Positions 47,250-57,334 of a stretch of 64,000 nucleotides of DNA are shown here, one piece after another (positions within the stretch are counted from its first letter, which is position 1; each line of letters opens with the position of its first letter). This stretch comes from Cycas panzhihuaensis (taxonomy: Eukaryota; Cycadophyta). The stretch is taken from the NCBI GenBank assembly GCA_023213395.1, contig CM041465.1:25551741-25615740 (forward strand). Reading direction: 5' to 3'. The notes under the pieces were generated by a model. It worked only from the letters and a program-made list of their open reading frames with translations, was not told the DNA's origin and made no database searches. Made by a program: the position numbers and the translations under genes.

Positions 47250-47258
47250 TATATAAGG
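47250..47258 (+). promoter_or_regulatory. Antisense promoter TATA box, Tat-4 PMD gene
   Basis: TATATAAGG with TTCATTTTCAC starting 28 bases downstream (47278-47288). The ATG of the gene follows at 47417. It lies between the second RNase H (minus) and the PMD gene (plus), which diverge from here. Confidence 0.72.
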
Positions 47259-47699
47259 AAATCAATGGGAAAATGGATTCATTTTCACCGGCTCTCGTAT
47301 GAAACCAGAGCCATTTCCTTACGTAGCGAAGTACCGCCCAACTTCTGAGGCACGCAGAGGGAGATCTGACCGTCGGATCGGAGAGCGGGGAGAGCCAGCA
47401 CGACCGACCAGACGACATGGCAGTAGCGAGACCAGATCCAGTGAGTGGATGTCACTAAACCTAGCCCATCTTAAAGTTTAAAGTTTGAAGGTTTTTAGGC
47501 TTTTTACATAGTTTCTATATAGTATTAGTGCCCCTTATGGGCAACGGAAGGCCTCCCGGGATCTGAATCGGACCCAGAAAGAGGTGGGGGACCTGGGCAT
47601 TAGGGAGCCCTAGTCCCGGTGGGCCCCACGGGGTCCACCAGAAAAAAATTTGGTTTTCGGCGAAATCCCCCTTTTGGGGATTGTTGTTCGTCTGCAAGC

Positions 47700-47723
47700 A
47701 ATGATCGCGGTCAAGTGATCATT
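47700..47723. promoter_or_regulatory. Palindrome 1 in PMD intron 1, Tat-4
   Basis: AATGATC and GATCATT arms around a 10-base centre. Counterparts are at 22355 and 60079. Confidence 0.55.
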
Positions 47724-47754
47724 CTTGGCGGCCCCACATCACCGCGGGACCCAT

Positions 47755-47784
47755 GCCAAACTTAGCGGTACCACTAAGTTTGGC
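47755..47784. promoter_or_regulatory. Palindrome 2 (CGGTACCA centre), Tat-4
   Basis: Perfect 11-base arms GCCAAACTTAG and CTAAGTTTGGC around CGGTACCA. Compared with Tat-3, two arm positions differ with matching changes on the other arm. Confidence 0.7.
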
Positions 47785-49854
47785 GCGCAGACTGGCGGGA
47801 GGCGTAAAACTGACATGAGGGGCAAAAGAGCCCTAAATCTCAGGCTGAGAGAGATTTGAGAGAGAGAGGGGTGATAGTGGCTAACATGAGACTGACTTAA
47901 GTTGTTTTGGTGTGAATAGTCCTCATGTGAGACAACCGCGAGAACGTAGGTATGGCGATGCTGAGTTATATGGAGATGGCAACACAGGAGGATAGGGAGA
48001 TCTTATAGAGGTGTGGCCTGTACAAGGCCCTCAAGACACCTCAGTATACCTCAGATCAAAGCTGGTCGACATAGTGTCCCATTGGGACAGGAGGAGACAT
48101 GTGTTCCACCTACCACAGGTAGGTGACGTGACTATCACATCGAGAGATATCCGGCAGATACTGGGAGTTCTGGTGACGGGGAGGCCGGTGAGATTAGGGA
48201 CGTTGCCCAGCACTGAGGCAACTCACAGGGAGGCAGCTCTATTCTTCACAGGAGTTGACAGATGGGATCGGAGGGGAGCACCCCTCTAGACAGTTATGAT
48301 GTCGGGGATTCCTCGAGTGAGGAAGCTAGTCATACTATGCATTATGTTTCAGATTTCCCGGAAACATAACTATAGAGAGGTTCCAGGCAGGTGGATGGAT
48401 GTAGCTCGCCGCTGCGAAGCCGACGAGAGGATGGATTGGGCAGCCCTGATAGCGGCGAACCTCGTCGCCCAGTTGGATACTATCAGGACGTCCGACAGAG
48501 GTGGGCTATCATACATCACACTACTACAATGTTGGTACTTCGACCACTTCGCGGCAGTGGCACCAGTGGGTGGACCACACCCCATTACAGAGCAGGCCCC
48601 GATGGTCCACAGGTGGAAAACTCAACTGAGGGGGACAGAGGACAGAGCCCATGTCAGACGATCGATGGAGGCCACATCACTAGACCTCCTCACCCTCCCA
48701 GACTACATAGCTGAGCCTTACAGGACGATGAGGTAGGATAGCGACGACGAGGCGGGTGGAGCAGGAGTGCCCGCAGGTGATGATAGTAGTGATGATGGGG
48801 ATAGTGGAGATAGTGGAGACAGTGGGGCCAACCCATCACGACCTGCAGGGGAGGCAGGTCCGTCAGGGACAGCAAGAGAGGCAGAGGGTCCATCTAGAGC
48901 TGCCAGAGGAGAGGCAAGACCGTCAGGAGCACAGGGTAAGGTCAGGGGACCTGTGACTAGGGCCCGCAGGCTACGGATCATGATGGGATCTACAGGGATG
49001 AGAGCTGGGCCCACCCGCGCGAAGAGAGGGACCTAGGCAGAGGAGGTGCCGGAGGATGAGGCACCAGCAGCTGGCGGAGAGCCAGGAGGGGAGGATCTCA
49101 CATGCGACTGGAGGAGCAGTACCACAGCAGGTGAGGCCTAACCTTTTCCAGAGTCATTTGGCATCCAGATAGATGTTTGGTTTGATTTGATCATGACATA
49201 GTGAGATATAGACTGACACATGGCATGTTGCATTGCAGTACTGAGAGGTCGAGATTGGTGGAGGCTGTGGTGAGGGAGATATTCCCTCAGGTGTATGCAA
49301 AGGGGCAACTGCCCATCCAGGCAGGTAACGAGCCTAGAGCGGCAGGAGCCCACAGAGAGGCATTCACCCCGTTGGTGAGGGCGAGGGACATATGGGCTGC
49401 AGAGTCCCAAGAGCACGCAACATCCCAGGGACGCCTGCAGTAGGAGAGAGATGACGCGAGACGCGAGCGAGACGAGCTGCGAGGACGGGTACAGGCTCTA
49501 GAGGCACAGGGTGGTGCAGGTGGAGATGAAGAGAGCAGAACCCAGCTAGCAGTGATCACTGAGCATCTCAGAGGGACAGAGGAGGCACTCCAGGGAGAGC
49601 GGGATCGTATCCAGGCCAGATACGATCAGCTAGTAGCACAGATGGTCTCGAGGTCGAGCCGGAGCAGGACACGGACCCACACGGTGGCGACGACCCCGAG
49701 ACGACCAAGGGATGAGGAGAGCGAGGCAGGTAACTCGCGGAGGCCCAGGAGGAGCCTAGGAGGCATGTGGTCCCCAGGAGAGGGATCACAGAGACCGGGA
49801 GATGGCACCCCAGGAGCGGGTCAGCGAGGGACATGTACATGTATATGGTTTTGA

Positions 49855-50443
49855 CGGGAAAGCACGGGCCTCCAGGGGGACACATATAGGATCATATGAT
49901 TGTACCCCCCCCTGCAAGGACACCGGCTTCCCAGGATGTATGGTGACATGATTTTGGATATGTATATATATATGCATGGGGTGACTGGACCCCATTCGGA
50001 TATGAGATACTGTGTATGATGCATCATATGTGGATTATATGTATGTTTATTTTGTTGGTTGTAAATGTTATGTTATAGATGTTTTATGTTGTGGATATTT
50101 TGTTGTACGGACACGCGTTTCCTCCCATGTTCGACCACACACCTAACAGGGGCACACACACACGCCGTGAGTGAGACGACATAGAAGTGTGAGGTTAGGG
50201 AGCAGGGCAGCATACATGTCTACGGGAGAGCATAGCGGAATATGCGAAGGAAACGACGGATAAGGAAGAGGGGCGACGGTGCCCCCAAGCGGCCTCTTGG
50301 TCGGGGGATGCCCAAGCAAGACGACAGGGGTTCCCGAGAGGATACGGGAATGCGGGTTCCGCGAAAGGAATTGGGAAAACAAAGTGGGGTCCATCTTAAA
50401 TTGCCATTCCACCCGTGGTTGGGAAGAATGGGGACAACCTAAG
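49855..50443. other. Tail-to-tail spacer, Tat-4
   Basis: 3' region of the antisense gene. T- and TGTA-rich DNA at 50040-50105 could direct polyadenylation on the plus strand. No gene seen. Confidence 0.5.
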
Positions 50444-50462
50444 ATGGTAGTTTAGTCTCATT
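50444..50462 (-). other. Tat post-pol motif, Tat-4
   Basis: On the minus strand AATGAGACTAAACTACCAT, 31 bases after the pol stop. Confidence 0.7.
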
Positions 50463-50493
50463 TCGGAGCAGGGCGACATGGTCACCGAGAGGT

Positions 50494-53400
50494 CATGCGT
50501 AGAACCTCTTAAGGAACTTTCCATTAACAGCTTTCTCAAATTCAAGTCCTTCTAGGGTGGCTATCCTATAGGCACCATTATCGAGGGATTCGATAATGAC
50601 GAAAGGACCAACCCATTAGGGTTTGAATTTGGTCAAACGATCATGGAGATATTCGAGCTTGAGGACATAGTCCCTAGGGAACAAAGGGCAGGAACGAAGG
50701 CGCTTATCATAGGCCTTTTGTGAGCGGGATTTGGATGCTAGGTTAGCCTGATAGGTGGCTAAGTGTCTCTCATCCAAAGCTTCGAGGTCCAGCAGGCAGG
50801 CCTAACGGATCGACTCTTCGTTGATGAAACCTCGAAGGGAGATTCGCAAGGAAGGAATCTTCACCTCTAATGGGAGTACTGCCTCAGTACCGTAGACTAG
50901 GGAGAACGGGGTCATTCCCATGGCGGAACGGATAGAGGTGTGATAAGCCCACAAGGCGGAGGGCAACTGAAGGTGCCAATCCTTTTGGGATTGAGCAACG
51001 GTCTTTTTGAGAATACTGACGAGAGTCTTATTGAAAGACTCCACTTGGCCATTTGCCTAAGGGTAGTAAGGGGAGGAAGTCTTGTGAGAGATTTTGAATG
51101 TCTCACAAAGCTCATCCACCTCCTTATTACAGAAAGGAGTTCCGTTGTCAGTAATCAGGACGTCCGGAATTCCGAAACGGCAAATGATATGCTGATAAAT
51201 GAATGTGGCAATGGTTTTGCCAGGAGTAGCGATCAAAGGGATGGCCTCCGCCCATTTGGTGAAATACTCTGTGGTAGTCAAGATGAACTTGTGCTGCGAC
51301 GACAAAGGTGGGGAGATAGCCCCAATGAGGTCGAGTCCCCACTGAGCGAAGGGCCATGGCGAAACGATAGGATGCAAGGCCTCGGAGGGCACATGGGAAA
51401 TGTTGGCGTGTTCTTGACATCGCCAACATTTTAGAGCAAAGGCGTGGGCGTCTTTAAAAAGAGACAGCCAAAAATAGCCCATGCGAAGGATCCTCTGAGC
51501 CATAGACTGGCCCCCAAAGTGACCTCCACAAATGCCGTGGTGGCATTCGCGAAGCACCTGGTCGGCTTCATCAGCAGTGACGCAGCGAAGGAGGATCCCG
51601 TCGAAGGACCTCTTGTACAATACCTCATCTACGAGGAGGTATTGCCTAGCAGAAGTCTGGATGCGAGATCTAACTTTACTACTAGTGTCAGGGCGGTATT
51701 GCTGCTGTGTAAGATACCGCACTATGTCGCCGTACCACTCATTGTCGATGAGTGGATGGGGAGAAGCTCCCTAAATCGTCAGGATAGACTCATCGGGGAG
51801 AGAGTCGTCAACGGGAGTATCAAAGGAGTTAGGGATAGGGGCGTCCGCAAGTTACTCGGCCACTATCATTCCCTTCTTCGATTTCTGGTTAACGATGTGG
51901 AGATCGAATTCTTGGAGTAGGATGGCCCAATGACCAGCCCTACCCGTCAAATCTGAGAGAGTTAGCAGGTATCGCAAGGGATCGGATTAGACGATCACCT
52001 TGGTGGTGTTGCCGAGCAAGTAGTGCCTGAACTTCTTGGTCGCATGGACCAAGGAGAGGCATTCCTTCTCAGCAGGGGAATAGTTAAGCTCAGCAACCAG
52101 GAGAGTGCGACTGATAAAATATATAGCTCTCTCAGTTCCTGAGTCGTCCTCTTGAGAGAGCATAGCGCCCAAGGATTCGTCAGTCGCTGAGGTATACAGG
52201 ATAAAGGGCCTATCGAATCGAGGAGGTGCCAATGTAGGAGCAGAAGCCAGGGCTTCCTTGAGACCTTCGAAGGCCTTTTGGGTCTTGTCAGACCAGGCAA
52301 AATGAGCTCCCTTCTTCAACAGGTTTGTGAGGGGTTTAGCGCTCACAACGAAGTCAGTTAAGAAGCGCCTAAGGAAACTCAGCCTACCTAGAAACGACAT
52401 AATCTGCCGTTGAGTTCTAGGTGGCGACATGTCGAGGATTGCTATGACTTTGTCAAGGTCGATCTGAATTCCTTGTTTGGATACAAGGAATCTGAGGAGT
52501 TTACCCGAAGTAACAGCAAACACGCATTTGAGCAGATTGAGACTGACGTGATACTCGCGGCATCACGAGAAGATGGCACGCAAGTCAGAAGGGTGATGGG
52601 CTCTCGTGCAGGAAAGACCCATCATATCATCCATGAAGACCTCCAGCGTGTCGTTGATGAGGTCATGGAAGATAAAATGCATGGCTCTTTGGTAAGTAGC
52701 ACCTGCATTCTTAAGGCCAAAGGGCATCGCCTTATAGGCGAAGGTACCCCAGGGAGTAGTGAAGGCCATCTTATGGCGGTCTTCGGGAGAAATCTGGATC
52801 TGGTTATAACCAGAGAAGCCATCTATTAGGGACATCACTTCGAATTCGGCGGTACGATCGATGATTTGATCAAGGAAGGGTAACGGAAAATTATCCTTAG
52901 GACAAGTGTTATTGATGTCATGAAAGTCGACGCAGATACGGATCGCCCCATTCTTTTTAGCAACGGGAATGATGTTGGAGACCCACTTAGGGTAGTTGAT
53001 AGAAGTAATGAGCCCAGCATCCAGAAGCTTTTCGACCTCCATCTTGACGGCGGCAGAGAGTTTCGGGTGAAGGGGACACTGCTTCTGGCACACAGGGCAG
53101 GCGCCAGGAAGGGTGGTGAGGTTATGAGTGACAATCGAGGGGTCGATTCCCTTCATGTCAGCATAATCCCATGCAAAAATGTCTCGAAACTCCTGGAACA
53201 GAAGGGAGTACTCCCTTATCTTATCAGGAGAACATTTCAACCTGACCTTAATGACCTTGCCCGGGGCCAAGACTACGTCTTGAGTTGCCCCCATGCACAT
53301 GGCATTGCCCTCCTCGAAGTGGAGAGGGGCAAGATCAATAGGAGGAGGAGGAATAGGAGATGGGATCGGATCGGCAAGTGTGGACCCGATCACGAGAATC

Positions 53401-54854
53401 TTCTGATGACCAAGCCGGTAGTGACCAGAAGGCAAGTTGGGCGCAAGGCCTGCTAGATGCTCAAGCAGGGCTTCGTCATCCTCTAAATAATCCACCCCAT
53501 GGATGACCTTACTTCGAGTAGAAGAAGCATTGGAGGGAGTAGGAGCAACGGGACCGTGATGGCTGTCGGGTTGCCCAACTTCCTCATGGGAATCTGAAAG
53601 GAAACTAGAAAGAGGCTCCTCGGAAGGAGCGAAAGATAATTCCTCAAAACCATTACCTACGGGGGGTAATGAAAAAGAAGAACTGGCGATCGGAGGGTCG
53701 ACACGAGCGATGACATGTGACGTGCACGAGGGGCTAGCCTCACCAACGAGAGAGGTTCTAGATGGGGATCTAGAACAAAGCAGGTGCAACCTACTGGCGT
53801 GGAGGAAAGAGATGGGATGAGGATGATCCTCGCCTTCGTTGAGTGACTCGTCGTCACTAAACGAAGCAAGGTACCTGTAACTCCCAATGCCAATAGGAGC
53901 AAATCGTGTGAGACTAGGGGGAGAAGATACGGGATCTTCTTCAGATGGGTTAGGTATACCAATAGAGCAAGCCGAGGCATAAGTCGATGAGCCTTGGTTT
54001 GTTGAGCTGGTAGACCGAGTTTGTTTGGTCGACGGGCATTCGCGGGGAATCACTCTCATTCGTCCGTCATGGACGAATTTAAGTTGTCCCCAAAGAGTCG
54101 AGCACACGGCTCCCATTTGATCGAGCCATGGACAACCTAGGAGGAGGTTGTAATCCACGTCAACATCGAGGACTACAACGTCGGTAAGAACGGTCTTGCC
54201 CTCAAGGGTGAGCAGAATCGCGACAGATCCCAGAGGGGTCTTCTCGCTACCGTCATAACCTTGGCATCGCCAGGGAACGGGTTCCAAGGCAGAGATACCA
54301 AGCTCTTGCATGACATGCAAGGGCATGGCATTGACGGAAGAGTCGTTGTCGACAATAGTTCTTCGAAGAGTACAATCAGGCGTATCTATGGTGATGGTGA
54401 ATGGGAAGTTCTACTAACGTTCCCTTCCATCAGCGAGAGGAAGGTCCTTAGGATCAAATGAGATAACGGGTCCACTACCTTGAGCGACACCCAAAGCATG
54501 GACAGGCACATCACTTGACCCTAAAGCTTCCAGGAGAAGGGCCCACAGCTCGGGGCAACTCCTCAAAACGTCCATCAAGGACATTCCTGCAGCGACCGTA
54601 TGGAGCTCGTCCACGACGGAGAAGGGCTTACCCTTCCCAGTAGGTTGGGTAAGTGCCCTTCGGAAATCGTAACGACCCAGGCATACAGGAATAGCCTTGG
54701 GAAAGAGAGGGACTTCCAGAGGAAGGGTTTCTAGAAGAGGGTCGGAAGGAGCAGAAGGACAAGAAGCTCCCGCTGCTTCCTTAGCGGCTTGAGATCGCTT
54801 AAGGGAAAAAGTGGGAGTTGCTTCAAGCAACTGAATCACCTTCTTCCCCCTATT
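50494..54854 (-). pseudogene. Tat-4 protease, RT, RNase H and integrase
   Basis: One minus-strand frame. The aspartic protease has DNDSSVNAMPL (about 54350) and YNLLLGCPWLD. A Ser-rich linker precedes RT (from about 53066, MEVEKLLDAGLI) with KAMPFGLKNAGATYQRAM and FMDD at 52637-52626. Pol RNase H covers about 52230-51990 (YTSATDESL, SPAEKECLSLV). Integrase covers 51722-50802: ECHHGICGGHFG with CWRCQEHAN (HHCC finger), GLDLIG, ITDNGTPF and GQVESFNK supply the catalytic acids. The GPY/F-like end reads WVGPFVII. Stops: TAG TAG at about 54408-54413 (CAG TGG in Tat-3), TGA 52563-52565, TAA 51984-51986, TAG 51057-51059, TAG 50802-50804 and TAA near 50620. A 1-base deletion near 50520 shifts the last residues. 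Without these the gene would be full length. Confidence 0.9.
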
Positions 54855-54860
54855 TTAGGG

Positions 54861-57059
54861 TCATGAAGGTGACGAGGTGCGGTGGCTGGGAGAGCGTGAA
54901 GAGGAAGACGAGTTCCGAGTGCCCTTCCCTTTATCGCGGGAAGGACGGGGATCAGGCGACCTTCCCCGGTTACGGTTGCTCTTAGTTTGGGGGTTGCGAT
55001 CGCATTCCCTATGTTTAGGGAACGGATCCTTGTGAACTGGCTGATCCAAATTAGGCCTTGAGGCCCATTTGCAGGAAGAATCACGTCGAGGGGCATCCTT
55101 TGGATGTTGGGCCCTACAATGCGAATCGTCGTGGAAGCAATCCCCATGAATGAAGCACCACTTCTTTTCAAGCAGAGGGTCAGATCTTCTCGCTTGAGAG
55201 GACTGGGTGTTTCCATTCCTGGGAAGAGGGGCTTGGGTAGTTTGTTGCACTTGTTTGTTAGATGTAGGGGATGAAGGACCTTGAAGCTTGAGTTCCTTCA
55301 TCGTATTCTCGAATGAGCGTATAGCTGATGTGAGGGGGTCTAAAGTCCTCTCGGTAGGATGAGAGGAAGACCGAGTCGGTTGGAAAGGTTTATTATCCTT
55401 GGTAGGGGGTGGTGCCTCATGACGTTCTGAGGGCTTAAGAGGTTTCTTGAGACCAGCTTGGATCTCAATAGCCTCCAACGCCAAACACTTGGCGATCGTA
55501 GAGTCACACGTGGTTGCCCCTATCTTGAAGACTTCCACATGAACTTCAGGATGAAGTGCATTGACGAAAAGGTCTCGCTTCAGCTCCTCGGGCAATGTTG
55601 CCTTAGTGGAGTGAAGCAAGTCATGGAATCGCCGCACAAAGTCACGATTCATCTCATCGTGGCCTTGTTTAAGCAAAAGAAGCAACTTCATTCCGCTCTC
55701 GAATGGACGAGCTACATCAAAATAGTTGATGAACTCGTCCACCAATTGCTGGAATGAATGGATGGAATGGGTAGGGAGACGATAGAACCACTTGAGGGCG
55801 TCGCCCTGTAAGGATCGCGGGAACAATTTCATTAAAATGTGGTCGTAAGCCCAGTAATCGATACATGCCATAGAAAAACTACGCACATGCTCCGCCAGGT
55901 CTTGTGACGAAGTTCCATCGAATCTAGGAACTTCAGGAGGATGAGGCGGCAAGTTGGTTCGCAACGCCTCAACGGAAAGAGGGGTTGACCTAAAGTCCAT
56001 GAAGGGGCGTGCCCTTGCCTGAACCGTAGGATCAACGAATGTTAAAGTAGGTAACACACAAGGAGCGGTTGGGGGTAGAACACCCATCCCTCCTTGAGGC
56101 AACGCCCCTTACTGGAAAGAGGCGTGGGGATAGGCACCTTGGAAGGGAGTCACGTTCCCTTGCGAAGGCACAACGGATGGGATTGCGTTGGAAGATGGGC
56201 AAGTGGGATGTGGAACCGGGTTTTGCCCATATGGGCCACCCGTAGGTGGAGCGACCCCATATGGGTGTAGCGGATCCACCCCATAAACGGGAAGACAGCT
56301 TCCTCTACCCTGCCCCCAAGGTTGAGAAGTATACCCTGGGGGAGCATAGAAGGAAGCACCAACGTGTTGGGTTTGAGTGTGTGTGGGAGCGGATCCCACA
56401 TAGCTAGTGGTTGGAATGCTAGTAGGACCAATAGGCCTACTAGGAGCAGCATGTGCCACATTAGGGGATGGCACATTGGTTTGGTTAGGAATGGGTATGC
56501 TAACCTTCAATTGAGGGAAAGACACACCATGAGGAGGTCCCGAAACACTAGGGCCCCGATGAGAAACGGAAGGCGCAACACGTGTCCCCACTGCGGGAAC
56601 TGGGAATGAATGGGTCATACGTGTGGGCACAAAGGGGTTTGTTGTCAAAGGAAGGGCAGATGAGGATGAGGCATGCGGGGGAGGAGCGGAAGAGGGAGAG
56701 GCTCCTCCGCGAAGGGTACTCTCAAGCCATCCAGGACGCGGTTGCAAGCATGCCGCGCGGCGACACTCATTGAGAGCTTCAACTACGTCAACAGGAGGAG
56801 TCCCTACATACTCGTAAGAGGTAATTGGAACCTCGAATAAAGTAGGTTCCCCATAATGCTCCTCATAAGAGTCACCAACTTCGTGGCAAGTCTCAAGAGG
56901 AACGGGTCCTTCTACAGCATGGGTAGAAGGATGGACTTCAAATGAAAGGTGTTGGTCATTTCGGTAATAAAGGGGGTCGTCACCCTCTTGGGTGGACCCA
57001 GGAATAGAAGAAGGAAAAGCATGGGTTTCCAAAGTTGAAGTGTGGTAGGTCCAATCCAT
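54861..57059 (-). pseudogene. Tat-4 gag, one internal stop
   Basis: About 730 codons from ATG at 57059 (MDWTYHTSTLETHAF), broken only by a TAG at 56106-56108 where Tat-3 has CAG. The first 320 residues are low-complexity, rich in Pro, Ser and Gly. The retrotransposon-gag domain follows (ALKWFYRLPTHS, VDEFINYFDVARPFE, LLLKQGHDEMNRDFVRRFH). The C-terminal part is Ser/Arg/Lys-rich with a KKWCFIHGDCFHDDSHC Cys/His stretch. An upstream ATG at 57074-57072 is in another frame. Gag ends at TGA 54861-54863, followed in frame by TAA 54855-54857 before the protease region; the second stop position is shared with Tat-3. Confidence 0.9.
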
Positions 57060-57334
57060 GAGTACCCTCCATAGCCGATCGAACTGGACGAAGGAAGAGG
57101 GTGGTACTCAGGATCTTCTAACAAGGGAGGTAGACCGCGCAAATGACGGGAAAAGCGTCGCATGTAAGATCAACCTACAATGTTAGGGAAGGAGAGGGAA
57201 TGGTAGAACACATGCGTTGGGGGCTTCCCAACATAGAGATCGAAATAGGTAAAAAAGGACCACAAAAAGGTAGCGAAACCAATGGAAGAGAGCGGAAACT
57301 AGCTCCCCATCACAATCCCCGTGATGGTCGCCAA
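57060..57334 (-). other. Tat-4 leader and primer-binding site
   Basis: Between 5' LTR and gag. On the minus strand TGGCGACCATCACGGGGATT begins one base after the LTR (57333-57314) and is the primer site. The rest is purine-rich on the plus strand and holds no gene. Confidence 0.7.

Larger units (their letters stand above)
47417..49854 (+). pseudogene. Antisense PMD gene, Tat-4 (three exons, near-complete)
   Basis: Exon 1 coding is 47417-47440 (MAVARPDP). Intron 1 is 47441-47919 (GTGAGTGG to GTGAATAG). Exon 2 is 47920-49130, with NRENVGMAMLSYMEM, then the plant mobile domain: HVFHLPQVGDVTITSRDI and GGLSYITLLQCWYFDHF. This is followed by an Asp/Ser/Gly-rich then Arg-rich linker. Intron 2 is 49131-49238 (GTGAGGCC to TGCATTGCAG). 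Exon 3 is 49239-49854, with IFPQVYAKGQ, LVRARDIW, a coiled-coil run (ERDDARRERDEL, EEALQGERDRIQARYDQL) and an RS-rich tail. Stops at about 48007, 48288 and 49441, and small indels at the start of exons 2 and 3, make it inactive. The gene lies opposite to gag-pol, tail to tail with it. Introns on the antisense strand are not removed from the genomic RNA, which explains how they persist in a retroelement. Confidence 0.75.

Noticed and set aside
51444-51920. Plus-strand frame of 158 codons, also 50940-51434
   Set aside because: Antisense shadows of integrase and RNase H in Tat-4.
52410-53456. Plus-strand frames of 139 and 178 codons
   Set aside because: They lie opposite the RT and protease-to-RT coding strand of Tat-4 and have no domain; shadows of pol.
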